The notes under the pieces were generated by a model, which saw only the letters and a program-made list of their open reading frames with translations, did not search any database and was not told where the DNA came from. Of a stretch of 64,000 nt of DNA, positions 54,401 to 64,000 are shown one piece after another; positions within the stretch are counted from its first letter, which is position 1, and each line of letters begins with the position of its first letter. This stretch comes from Cladopsammia gracilis. Its lineage: Eukaryota; Cnidaria; Anthozoa; Scleractinia; Dendrophylliidae. Made by a program: the position numbers and the translations under genes. The stretch is taken from positions 662,001 to 726,000 of the forward strand of contig JAJGOT010000047.1 in assembly GCA_022457155.1 (NCBI GenBank), written 5' to 3'.

Positions 54401-57400
54401 CCACAGTCGACAACGCATTTCCTTAAATCTTTTTGGTAATCTTTCAAACTTTGTAAAAGTACTCAAACCTGTTGAAAGTAAACATAAAGTGAAGCCCCCG
54501 GCGTAAGTACACGCTCTTGGGACGAAACATCATGTAGCTGTCCGCTTGAGTGGGATCCACACGAGCAAGTTTTTCCTTGATAAGCGCGTTTGACATGCAG
54601 GTCTTATTGTATGGGCGACAGACGGTGACACATTTTTTCTTGTTAAGTCTCCTTGTTCAAAAATCGGCATTTAATCTTTTGAATGGCAAGGAATTTTTCA
54701 AGTCTCCTGCGAAACTTGCTCGTGAGAACGAAAAAAAAAATGTTTTCCTTGACAAGCTTTTATTTAACGCAAGGAATTGTGACTGGCCTGATTTACGTTT
54801 CGTCCCTGCCAAGGGACCTTTCTAAATTTGTAACTCGTCGAACAATCTGGCCGTACATCGCACAAGGATTTCCAATTGCATTATACATAACCAAAATATG
54901 TGTTAAAAGGCCAGAATACTCAGTTCCATCATTACATGTTAGCGGGACTTCAAGACGTGATGTTAGAACGGACTCTGATGAGTCCCTTGGCAGGACGAAA
55001 TGTACGTCAGGCCAGCCACAATTCTTTGCATTAATTTTATATCGGCTGTTGTATAAGGCTTTCGTTGCCAAGTTTTATGTGCTTGTGTGCACAACACGTT
55101 GCTTGCACGAAAAAAAATAAACGACCACCAAATTGTCACGCGACCAATTCAGTAAACTCGCGCTACACCAGACACTTTACGACAGTTTCATTTTTCTTTC
55201 ATATGGCAATAAATTTGTTGAAAAACATAGCTAGGAAATTCGCCCAACCTAATTCGATAGCATCTATAACTCAACATAAGCACGCCCGTGCGTATATAAA
55301 AATGTTCATCATAAAAATGACGTGTGTAAATGCCACTGAGCATAATTTTTTTCGCTCACTGGCTCAGTCGCTCACTCCTTTTTAACGCATTTTAAGTGGA
55401 GAACAACATCGTAAATATCCCGGTGGAAGCAAAAGTCTACACAAATCAAAGCTCAATTTTTATTGTTGACTGTATGAAAATCCAAAAAACTTAGCTTATA
55501 TTAATGTCATTTTTTTTTAACTTGGCGGCGATGATTACGAGATTACTCGTGACCACCGTGCTAAAATTTCACAAACCGAGGTTTTCTTACCCTGGGTACC
55601 AGAGGTATTCTCGCGGCGAGCTTCGTGACTTGCCGGCCGAAGGCTGGTCGGTGTCGGCCGAAGGCCAATCAACGAGTGGCGAAGCCGCGAGAAAACCTCT
55701 GGCCCAAAGCGGTTTGATTGATCGTTTTCATCTAATTACATCTAAACCAATCACAGCGAAAATCTCCCACCGTGTTCACGTGCGCTGGCACGTGCTGGCA
55801 CGTGAAGATATGACAGCTTTGACAGGAGCTAATTACAAGTTGTCAAATGGCCTGCCAAATGACGGGGTTTGTTTATCGCTTTCCGACTCCCGTGAAAACG
55901 GTTCCAAAATCAAAGTTTTCGCTGTCGTGCCGTTTATACGAAGTGAATGTCATTTCCAGTAGTGGCTACTACAGCCTAATTAACGAAAACGCAAAAAAAA
56001 ACTGAACATTTTCGGACGTATTTCGGTGATTTTCGACGCCCAAGAAGACAATCTCTCTGTCGGGCCGCATGTGTTATGCAAAAAGTGCTACCGCCGAATA
56101 GGCCATTTGCACGATGACGTCATTTGACTACTACTACCAGAATTCATTTCGTTTTTCCTTTCTTATTTCAACTTTGTAATCCCAGTGCGGTTTAAATAAC
56201 AATAGCCCTAATTTGCACTACAAAACAAAAAACTGAAGGATTCTGGTAGTAGTAATCAAATGACGTCATCGTGCAAATGGCCTATTGAAAAATACGAAGC
56301 GACTATCAAAGAACTAACCACTTTGAAAGAACATTGCAAGAGAAATGTGGCCCGCTGGAAAACTGAAGTGGATAGCACGCGATCAAAGCGATGTTCCAGC
56401 TCGCCTGGTGAAGGAATAAAGAAGTCTCGTTCGTCGGTTGGCGATACCCTAGCCAGTTGCAGGCGTTCAGATAGTGGGGAAAGCTCGAGTAGTTGGGGAA
56501 GGCGCGAAGAAAAGCGAGCGAAAAAAAGCGAGGAGATTGGGGAGAGGAAGCGAGGGAACGCCTGTAAACAAACTTAACAAAAAGTTGTTCTGGTATACCG
56601 GATTCCGGTATACCCTCTGATTGGTCAATTGTGACACTTTATGTTGACACTCGAGCGCTGATGAGTAAGGAGATATGACGGAGGAAAGACAGCTATCATC
56701 GAGTCACGCTGAGATCGAAATCGTTGTAAACAACTTACTCAAAGACTTCCCGAATATCGTATCTCTTTGCGAAGAACAGAAAGATTGCTTGAATAACCTT
56801 GTTCCCTCGTCGTCGCGCATTTTTTTCGCCATTGCGTCGTTAATAAAGGGCCACTCCAAGCGAATTATGGTCCTCACCAGAGCTTGCAAGAGCGAGAGAA
56901 CGTCGCGATTTCGCATCACTGTGAGCCGTCGGCGCACGCTTCGCCGAGCTAGGAGTATGACTTATCGGCGACCTTGTGTAGGTTTGCTAACATCAGATTT
57001 CTGTTCACTTTTATCCAGTTTGTGGCCTAACGAGCGAGCAATGTCGGCCAACACCAAACTCTTCGCTCCAGAATATCCAACAATATCCTTATTTTTAACT
57101 ACACTAAAAAGGGACACAGGCGGAACTTTGGTTCATGAAAACTTCACATTTTTTTTTAGAAAAACCTACAACACGTTGAAGGATGGACTGGCAATTCATT
57201 TGCAGAAGAACGTGACAACGATCGGACATCGAAACGCAGACCGAGATCATATTTCCCGGGAAATCTAATCCCGAGAAATCTTATCCGGTTGTAATTGACA
57301 TATGATTGACAACTGAGGTGGCGGTCTAAAAGTGGGCGGAAGGACCTTTTGTTGAGTTTGTTTACAGGCGTTCCCTCGTCTCCCAGCATTTCTTTCGCTC

Positions 57401-60162
57401 GCTTTTCTTCGCGCCTTCCCCAACTATTCGCGTTTTTCCCACTATCTGAACGCCTGGAACAGGCTAGCGATACCCGTTCTGGCGAGACACATAAAATAAA
57501 CATCCTTGCGGCATATAAAATTGCAAATCCCATCCGTTTGCTCGGCGCTTAACGTATCGACACCGTCGAAGGTTTCAAGAACCTTTCTTATGACTTCCTC
57601 CAGAGCCTTCTGTGTTTTCACTAGGCCGATTAACTAGCTGAACATTCTTCCTAGGTGTTTGTTTACAGACCGACATTAGCTAGTTAAACATGACATCTGT
57701 TTTTACTGGGAAATTTTAAGCCACTAATAACTTGGAAGATTTAAATTACAAATCCGCGCAACTTTCAAAAATGGCGGGAGAGGGAGCGCTTTAGCGCTTT
57801 AAATTGTAAAACGGCGAAAGAATTGGAAAGTGTTTTGCATATTCGTCAGCGATGTTTACAAGCATTCAAGGTTTTGTTGCGAAAGAACCACGAGGCGAGC
57901 GTCTGGAAAATAATTTTGCCAGATTGTTTGACAGGCATCTGTCACTACACGCGATGCGATTGGCTGCGGTATTTGTCGGGACAAGTTAAACCATCTTGCG
58001 AGGTAGTATAACTCTGCGTGAGTTTCCCGTCGTAAAGGCGAGAAAACCCGTTGTTTTTCCTTGTGAAAACAGTTGGCATTGTTAACTCGCTAAAAACTAG
58101 ACAAAGTGTATTTCCGGACTTTTCTGACTTTATCTAGCTAAAATTGTCCTAGTGTATCTGAATAACAACCGACATTTCAACACCTCATCACACAGAAATA
58201 ATTTCTCATTTCACAGGCTTCTTTCCCGCAGTGTACTCTATTCTTGTAAACCAATCACAGAGTCGGTTACATTAAAAAGCCCATGGGAGGTCGTTAGGAG
58301 CCAATCGGCTGTCTCGTCCAAATTCTGGACAAGATCGATTTAAACAGGCTTGTCATTGGCATGGCGCTATCAAAGCAATAGGTGGTTTTCACGTTACGTC
58401 ACGGCGGCCATGTTGGTGCACACCTACAAAAGAATTTTAATGAACCTCTTTTGTTATGTGCACCAACATGGCCGCCATAGCCTTTGTCATTTGAGTCCCA
58501 CAGGACTGAAGGTCACGTGAGCGAAAACCATCTATAGCGCTCTCCAGAGGTTTTTCGCGCGGATCACAGAGACATAACCGACACCGGAAACCGCGCAAGA
58601 AAAACCTCTGGCACCCAGGGTAAGGTTTTCTACGGAAATTCTACCTATTATAAAACGACAGACTGTATGAATGAATGGCAGAGAATCGTGTCAGAATTGT
58701 AGAACAAACTGAACAAGCATGCATCCGACTGAACAGAGCGAAAAGCTATCCGATTTGAACTGGAACAAAAATCAAGACAATCTTACAAAATCTAATACAT
58801 TTGGACACAAGTTAACGTTAAAGAAATCGTTACCTGCATTCGACATGGCTTTTTAGTCCCTAATCCTTTAGCAACAACGTCTGAAGCTTTCCAAAAATAA
58901 AAGTTTACATAGTTTAAACAAGTTTAATTGTTCTTGCTGTTGTTTTGACGTGGAAGAATCCTTCTCTTTAGATCACACATTTCAAGTCCGAAGTCAATCC
59001 ATACTGAAAGCATAAGCTGTTCTCAAACTTTTGTTTAACAGGAAATACCGAATACTGCTTGCATGCAGAAAATCAGGATAGGTTACCGAACAAACTTTCG
59101 AGATAAAGAGGAATATTTTATGTATGATTTATTTCCGGTTCGAGCGATTTTACGCGTGCGTCAATGCATGACAAGTGCACATCGCGCACGCACGCAGCTG
59201 AAAACCCTTTCTAGCTTCTTCACAGCGGTTACCATTAACATGCGACCCATCGCTCTTCATCCCAGAAGGTCAAACTTGAGTTTGGTGGACGTCAATTAAA
59301 AAATACTAGCCGTTAACATTGTTTTTTTTTTTTAAATTTCGACTGGATTCCGAACAATTTTACCAAAAAGAAATAGTAAAAATTTTAAAACAACAAATTT
59401 CAAAGTCAATTACAGTTTTAAAGAGAAGATTTCATTCAACATGATATAAAAACTAGAGCTTCGTGCAGCCGAGGCTTCATGAGTTGTGATCCGCCTAGTA
59501 TTCATCATGCATCACTGAGTTGTAAATTATCACTTGCGGTAAAATTTAAAAGTTTTATTCTAAAAATACGGTTTCTACAAACAGCATGTTTTCTTTTTGT
59601 TTAAACTGGCTTGAAAATCGAGTTTGATTAAGTTTTACCTTCTCTCAGCGGGTAAAATTGTCGATTTTTAGCTCTGTTTGCTTGAAATCGATATCCTTTC
59701 AGAGTCTAAAATAATTTTAACGGCTTTTCTTTGATTGACGTCCACTAAAACTCAACTTTATCCGACTGTTTTGAAGGCGGTGGGTCGCGTGTTATTGTTA
59801 ATCGCTGTAAGAAACACAATACAAAAAAGGTTTCGGCCTTAAGTTTAGTGGCATCTACATGTTTTGCATCATAGATGAACGTTACCTGATGACTTTTCGG
59901 CGATAATAAATCCCCGTCTGTCGACTCTAAAGTCCACTCGAGGCGGTTCAGCGGTTGCAGTAGGGTCTCGTACAAGATCTTCGTATTCATTATCATGGCT
60001 GAATTCACTACATTGAAGGTCTTCGTGAATGGGCTCTCGCTCACTTCCTCTCCTTATGAGCATTTCGAGCATTATCTTCTTATTGTAATGCAAACTAAAT
60101 TTTTTGTCCTCTTCTAGAGGTTCCAGTTGCCTGGTAGGTGCCATAAATGCCATGGTAGACAT
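51478..60162 (-). CDS. Candidate five-exon host gene
   Basis: Minus exons, each open with fitting splice sites and phase: E1 60162-59886 (ATG; MSTMAFMAPTRQLEPLEEDK, PPRVDFRVDRRGFIIAEKSS; donor agGTAACG), E2 54468-54287 (acceptor actttcaacag; STFTKFERLPKRFKEMRC, IRRGQLKE; donor gagGTAAAT), E3 52287-52212 (HIVNLLPFLLPILCNVCIG, hydrophobic; donor tgGTGAGT), E4 51922-51840 (DDSIVKAVLFVRALFGSVGK; donor aagGTAAAC), E5 51681-51478 (acceptor gtttgtttgtag; TMSRFELMIQTVQTPPAFHF, to TGA). The total is about 270 residues with a charged N-terminal half and a probable membrane or buried helix. E1 and E2 are strong; E3 and E4 acceptors (taag) are weaker. Function not recognised. Confidence 0.5.
52644..52835. 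mobile_element. Foldback MITE 'catggtctatactctcatcg', 192 bp
   Basis: ~80-bp arms (aacaaatcgaccgcattttt, ccatggtctatactctcatc, gaccatagaaatga) are nearly perfect complements around a ~35-bp loop. A single arm copy recurs at 53494-53522, so a longer relative spanning to ~53570 may exist. The 71-codon frame over it is an artefact. Confidence 0.9.
53867..53957. repeat. Two hairpins ctcatgccgcnncncgcatgag
   Basis: ctcatgccgctacgcgcatg at 53868 and ctcatgccgcttcacgcatg at 53934, each a small perfect stem, 66 bp apart in an A-rich context. Unassigned small repeat. Confidence 0.6.
54769..55029. mobile_element. Foldback MITE 'gcaa(g)gaattgtggctgg', 261 bp
   Basis: gcaaggaattgtgactggcc and cgtttcgtccctgccaaggg pair with cccttggcaggacgaaatg and ggccagccacaattctttgc. 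It lies in intron 1 of the minus-strand host gene. Confidence 0.85.
55996..56440 (+). pseudogene. Cysteine-pair plus coiled-coil protein fragment
   Basis: GPHVLCKKCYRRI ends where the 56101 MITE begins, and the frame resumes after it as EKYEATIKELTTLKEHCKRN, then VARWKTEVDSTRSKR and a Ser-rich stretch that is cut at 56449 by the next insertion. So two separate transposons landed in one coding sequence. Cys pairs followed by a helix suggest a zinc-binding protein, but no family is named. Confidence 0.5.
56101..56282. mobile_element. MITE 'ggccatttgcacgatgacgt', 182 bp, TA duplication
   Basis: Ends ggccatttgcacgatgacgt and acgtcatcgtgcaaatggcc with inner tactactaccagaatt / attctggtagtagta are inverted. 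TA lies on both sides (56099-56100, 56283-56284), as in Tc1/mariner-type MITEs. Confidence 0.85.
56450..57466 (+). mobile_element. 1.0 kb DNA transposon with 9-bp duplication ('caggcgttcagatagtgg' family)
   Basis: tagccagttgcaggcgttca and tgaacgcctggaacaggcta are inverted ends; gcgataccc is at both flanks (56441-56449, 57467-57475). The MITE at 27183-27335 is its short relative. Inside: a CAAT-like ctgattggtcaa, then the RecQ-like start at 56675, then ~400 bp whose frame (to 57268) is not convincing. Nine-bp duplication suggests a Mutator-like element; no transposase seen. Confidence 0.8.
56675..56811 (+). pseudogene. RecQ-helicase-like N-terminal fragment in the 56450 transposon
   Basis: ATG 56675 opens MTEERQLSSSHAEIEIVVNN, then LLKDFPNIVSLCEEQKDCLN and NLV. 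The F-x-x-I...x-E-Q-x-x-C/A-L-x-x-L-V pattern is the segment preceding Walker A in RecQ-type helicases (compare 12843). After NLV the text becomes Ser/Arg-rich and no longer helicase-like. The frame stays open to 57268, but that part is doubtful. Similarity is short. Confidence 0.45.
58381..58532. mobile_element. MITE 'ggtggttttcacgt', ~152 bp, TA duplication
   Basis: ggtggttttcacgttacgtc and the complement-like ggtcacgtgagcgaaaaccatc at the other end, with inner cggcggccatgttggtgcac / gtgcaccaacatggccgcca arms; TA flanks at 58379-58380 and 58533-58534. Confidence 0.8.
59273..59758. mobile_element. Element with ~45-bp inverted ends (aagttgagttttagtggac)
   Basis: aacttgagtttggtggacgt at the left and acgtccactaaaactcaactt at the right; inner gccgttaa text also pairs. 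It lies 130 bp from E1 of the minus-strand gene, within intron 1. Confidence 0.7.
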
Positions 60163-60398
60163 AATTTCAGTTAAGTTTCTTTCAGAGCAGAATATCCCCT
60201 TATGTTGAGGGAATAGTGGCCTCTATTGGCGAGAAATTAATTATTAACTAGAAATACACATAGTTTACATGCAAATTTTAAAGTAGTTCATTTCGTTTTC
60301 TAAATAATTTCAAAGTGATTTTTGGTCATAATTCAGGGCTCTCTACTGATTGTGGCCATGAAACTTGTAATTGCAATGTATTTAAGGACGGTGCCCAT

Positions 60399-61800
60399 AT
60401 CTCGAACACTTGGTGGAAAATGTTGTAGACAGCGGCAAGACAAAAGTGTTAATGTGTAGTTTAATAAAATCGATCAAAAATGATTTGAACTTGGCAACCG
60501 TGTGTTATTTCAACTCGATAGATGACTATTTGTAAAATAAAAGCTGTAACCAAAACCTATTTGTTACGAAACCCTGTAGGATTCCTTTCTTCAATTACTA
60601 ACTTTACAATGCAATTGCAAAGCGAAAAGCAGCTGCTGGTAGTGTAGTTTCTGGAGCTTCAGTTTCTGTATTGACCATATTTGCTTTAATGTGACAAAAT
60701 CTAACCATATCTCGTACATTGGCCGAAAAACGTTGTAGTGGTAAAAGTGGTAATGCGGTAACCGGACAGTTTAATAAATTCGATCAAAAATTATTTTGAA
60801 TTGGCAACCGTATGTTATTTCAACTCGATAGATGTTTGTAAAATAAAAGTTGAAACCTAAATCTCGTTGTCACGAAACCCGAACGGATTCTTTTTTCATT
60901 AACTTGCCAACGAAGCAGCTGCTGGTGGTGCAGCTTTTGGTAGTAAAGTATGTTGAAGCTTCAGGACCTTCAGTTTCTGTATTGACCATATATTTGCTCA
61001 ACTGTAACACTATCATATCTCGTCCATTCAGTACCGGAAAAACGTTGAAGATAGCAGTTTAATTAAAATCAAAAATGATTTTAACTTAGTAACCGTGTGT
61101 TCAGTATTTCAACTCGATAGATGACTATTTCTAAAATAAAAGTTGTAACCAAAACATCTGTGCAGGATTCTTTTTACATTTACGTTTCAATTATCTTTTT
61201 TTTTAAGCGGTAACGGTTTCAGCTGCTTGTAGTGTAGCATCTATTGAAGCTTCAGTTTCTGTATGGAACACTTTTGCTAAACTGTACCCGCTATCTTATC
61301 TCGTACATTTGGTTGAAAAAACGTTGTAGTCTAGCAGCCAGATAAAAATAACATGGACGGAACTGAGTGATACTTCAACTCCTGATAGATGGCTGTTTTA
61401 ACGAAACCCAGCAGGATTTGTCGATTTTTATTTAAATTACTTCGCAACGAAGCAGCTGCTTTAGTAGTGTTTATAGTGCTTGCTTATAGTGCTTCAATAG
61501 ATGCTTGTAGTGTAGCATCTATTGAAGCTTCAGTTTCCTTTTTAACATTTTTGCTAAACTGTAACCGCTATCTTATCTCGTACATTTGGTGGAATAAAAC
61601 GTTGTATAGATAGTAGCGAGATAAAAATAACTTGGCAACTGTGTGTTATTTCAACTCCTGATAGTCCTGATAGATGACTGTTTGTAACCAAAACCTTTTA
61701 GTAGGAAACATTAAAAATTTGAAACAATGATTTCGGCTCTTTTGAAACGAAAGGCATCTATTAAAGCTTCAGTTTCTGTATTGACCATATTTGCTGCCGA
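60399..61800 (+). repeat. ~280-310-bp tandem satellite, 4.5 units
   Basis: Units begin at atctcg(t/a)acatt near 60399, 60709, 61017, 61298 and 61575 (spacing 310, 308, 281, 277). Each holds gaaaaacgttgtag, aaccgtgtgttatttcaact, gatagatgactg/atttgtaa, gaagcagctgctggt and gcttcagtttctgtattgac. It separates the divergent starts of the minus-strand gene (60162) and the plus-strand gene (62427). The later units contain an extra agtgtagcatctattg duplication. Confidence 0.9.
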
Positions 61801-61987
61801 ATATAACTACACTTATTTGGATTTAAGAAAATAGTCTTTACAAAAAATGAAAAATATGTAAAACCAAGAGATTATAATTGGACAGAGAGGGAGTCTAGGG
61901 GCCTTGGCTGGGATATCTTAACTGCAAAAAAGTTATTTTTAGTAACAATGCGGACCAATGCGGAAACATTTTCCGGTGAGCTGGTTG

Positions 61988-62365
61988 ACTTCCGGAAGAC
62001 TTGCTTTCTTGAATCAGCGCGTCAAATCGAGGCGGAGTCAACAAATTAAAGAAATGGCGACCATCGCGGTGGTAATTTCGCATGTGAAAAAGAAAGTAAA
62101 ATGGTCCTGTTTGAGCAAATAACGTTATATAGTACCACAGCGGCTGGATACATAGATCTCCATCTGTCTTAAAGTGCCCATAACCTAAAATTTTTTATCT
62201 TTTTATCTGAAACTAGACATTACTTTAAGAACTTCCGCGAAAAAATTTTGCGATTTGAATGAAATAGTTTTTTTTTACGAATTTTTTAAGTCTACATTTT
62301 TGTGGTACGCCCGCTCCGCTGATCATTGAAACTGACAGGCTCGTATGTGACGTCATGTGACGTAA
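61988..62365 (+). promoter_or_regulatory. Promoter-like region upstream of the 62427 exon
   Basis: A palindromic ETS-type word acttccggaag (61988-61998) and two CRE-type words, tgacgtca (62348-62355) and tgacgtaa (62358-62365), precede the ATG at 62427 by 60-440 bp. A second ATG at 62055 (atggcgaccatcgcg) with a possible GTAATT donor could be an alternative first exon. Motif matches only. Confidence 0.35.
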
Positions 62366-62426
62366 ATTCAGGAACGCGCGTTGCTTTGCCTTCACCTTTT
62401 GTACACAAAAAGTTCATGAAATCGCA

Positions 62427-62662
62427 ATGTCTTCGCAAGAAGAGAGTTTTTCTGAATCAGGAAACGAGAAATCAAGTAGCGAGGACGAAACGATCAAGGT
62501 AGAAGTAGTAATAGAAGAAACAGACAGCAGTATACGTGATGATTCCTTCGAACCGTACGCAGATGAACCTCCAGCTGACGAGGAATGGCTGCAAAACTAC
62601 AGGCGAGAACAGGCGGAAGAGCTGACAAAGCGTCTTGAAAACGGCGTGCTTGTGGGTGACTG
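62427..62662 (+). CDS. First exon of a P2X7-like-domain (cnidarian family) gene
   Basis: From ATG 62427: a Ser/Glu-rich acidic start (SSQEESFSESGNEKSSSEDE), then FEPYADEPPADEEWLQNYRR and RLENGVLVGDW. EP-x-A/x-DEP-x-ADEEWL...L-x-x-RL-x-G-x-x-x-x-x-W precedes the cysteine-rich (W-C-x-C-x-x-C) domain that database annotators label P2X purinoceptor 7-like in cnidarians. A donor TG|GTCAGT at 62663 would continue W into the next exon. No later exon is in the window. In vertebrates the matching zinc-binding region lies at the P2X7 C-terminus; these proteins are not channels. Confidence 0.55.
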
Positions 62663-62748
62663 GTCAGTTTATTTTGCAAGATCTCTGAGCTCCCGCTTGA
62701 AAAGTTTACAGGCTACATCTGAATTGAATAAATCGACTATACATGTTT

Positions 62749-62880
62749 TTTACCGGCCGGGAGGAACGAATAAGAAAAACACTGTGCCCAAGGTCTTGAG
62801 TACGGCCCGAGGCCGCATGGCTTTACTCAAGACCTCGGGCAAAATTTTTTTTCTATACGGACCGAACTGGGCCGGTATAT
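62749..62880. repeat. Nested inverted repeats in the following intron
   Basis: Inner hairpin aaggtcttgagt (62790) / actcaagacctcgg (62825), outer taccggccgg / ccggtata. It lies ~90 bp after the exon donor; small element or structured intron start. Confidence 0.6.
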
Positions 62881-64000
62881 AACTTTATTATTTTTTCCTA
62901 CTTTAATTCTGCGATTCGCCGAGAAAATCATTCATGTACAGCTTTGCAAGAAATGTTTCTTTGGCGCCGCGTAAAGCTAAACTGAGAAACGCGGGTAAAA
63001 TCTAAATTAACTCGGTAACCTTCACAACTTTCCATTCATAAACAAAAAAACTTCCTTTGCAAAGTGAACTCATTTCTACCAGTTTTTGTTTCTCGATAGA
63101 AGAAACGGCTGTTGTGTTTGCCTCCGGTGAGGATAGATAAATGTTCTTGCCTACAGCGAAGCCGTGAAAAGCTGGAGATATAACTTTAAAAACTTTTCAA
63201 ATTCTTCTTTTTGCTAAAAGGAAAGTTGTGCTTTATTTATAGCAGGTTGAGAGCTTAAACTGAGCTATTCCAATTTAAAAATCATATTTTCTTGAATGAA
63301 AACTTATAGAATTTAGATAAAGGGTAAAAACTGAGAAATAAAAGCATACAAACCGAGCAATGTAGTGGAAGTACGAATTATCTCGTTGAAAATCCGATCA
63401 CGAAATTCATGGCGTGTAGAATATAGACAACAAACTACGGTACGGTGTTACGGTAGTACAAGCCGACTAGAATGACAAATTTAAGCAAGACTTTTTAATG
63501 AAAATTCACAGGAAAAAAACGGAAAAATAAGAACACTTAAATCAAATGGAGTCAAAATCTTTGTAAAAAAGCGCTACATTGTCTAATTACAGTAATTTTT
63601 AAGCCACTTACAAAAACAACTTTGCAAAGAATAACAAATTATAAAACGCACAACAAACTATAAAATCAACAAATCATAAAATCCAAACTTGTACTCGCCT
63701 TTTCGAGAAATAACATTGGCCTGAATTCTCCTTCCACTTAGTTAATCCGGCTCTCTTTCTTCATCGAGTCTTTTCGATACCTCGTTCAGGCGATCTTAAG
63801 CGTGTTTTCGTATCTTTGTTTGCGAATCGAAATATGTCAGCCATGGTGAAACTTTGTTGGTTTTCTTCATTGTTTTCTTTGTTTGCGTCGTTAGATATTT
63901 TATCTGGCCAAAGAAAATTCAATTTCTCTTTGGTAATTTTCGCCTGGGTGCAAAATTCACGAGAAAAGTCAACGATATAAGTAAACTTAAAGATTATTAG
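62881..64000. other. Probable intron or intergenic DNA
   Basis: No open exon with usable splice sites or recognisable domain in either strand, and no clear repeats. Confidence 0.4.

Larger units (their letters stand above)
55588..58622 (+). mobile_element. 3.0 kb DNA transposon with 9-bp duplication, carrying three nested insertions
   Basis: Ends taccctgggtaccagaggt and acctctggcacccagggta are inverted; aggttttct flanks both sides (55579-55587, 58623-58631). Same family as 12555-13649. Nested within: a TA-flanked MITE (56101-56282), a 1.0 kb element (56450-57466) and another MITE (58381-58532). Net of these it is about 1.7 kb. It retains a broken cysteine/coiled-coil frame. Short inner hairpins (cca(g)aggtattctcgcggc / gccgcgagaaaacctctgg) occur near both ends. 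Confidence 0.8.

Noticed and set aside
56812..57268. C-terminal part of the 197-codon frame as real protein
   Set aside because: After NNLV the text turns Ser/Arg-rich with no helicase motifs, and the opposite strand is equally open; likely non-coding transposon body.
1..64000. CRISPR arrays, operons, riboswitches, bacterial replication origins
   Set aside because: No repeat-spacer arrays and the organism is clearly a eukaryote; tandem repeats found have no unique spacers.

Overview
The window looks like nuclear DNA of a cnidarian, most likely an anthozoan of the stony-coral or anemone kind. It is AT-rich, gene-poor, intron-bearing and packed with mobile-element debris: Helitron, DIRS-type, Penelope-like (PLE), Jockey/CR1-like LINE, Ty3/gypsy, a tRNA-derived SINE and many small inverted-repeat elements. 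There is no operon structure. Species cannot be fixed from the sequence alone; the call rests on element types and protein families familiar from cnidarian genomes.

Layout. 1-7.6 kb: two copies of a 1.3-1.7 kb non-coding repeat bracket a mosaic of Helitron (OTU protease plus zinc-rich N-terminal protein), DIRS-type RT and PLE RT remains. 8.8-9.5 kb: decayed YqaJ-like exonuclease. 12-14.4 kb: five tRNA-like repeat units, three on minus and two on plus, split by a 1.1 kb transposon with 9-bp target duplications. 14.5-22.6 kb: exons of one or two host genes around a SINE and a 3.6 kb long-inverted-repeat transposon in a TTAA site. 23-32.7 kb: foldback elements, a LINE tail, minisatellites, a tRNA-like repeat holding another 9-bp-duplication element, a nonsense-mutated SLC6 transporter exon and PLE endonuclease scraps. 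33-37.6 kb: a LINE RT flanked by inverted repeats. 37.6-47.2 kb: a possible CACTA-like element with subterminal repeats, invaded by a complete, recently inserted Ty3/gypsy element with identical LTRs. 51.5-60.2 kb: a five-exon, phase-consistent host gene on minus, with a nested stack of transposons in its first intron. 60.4-61.8 kb: a ~300-bp tandem satellite. 62.4 kb to the end: the first exon of a gene resembling cnidarian P2X7-like-domain proteins.

The main points of interest are (i) two different families of 9-bp-duplication DNA elements, each carrying a promoter-like stretch and the ATG-containing start of a RecQ-helicase-like gene; (ii) sibling arms or paralogous copies that act as built-in empty sites for dating insertions; (iii) the head-to-head tRNA-like array; and (iv) a young gypsy element whose Gag is frameshifted before its zinc knuckle.

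Host exons were called by reading splice signals and codon phase by eye. They are predictions that transcript data could overturn.
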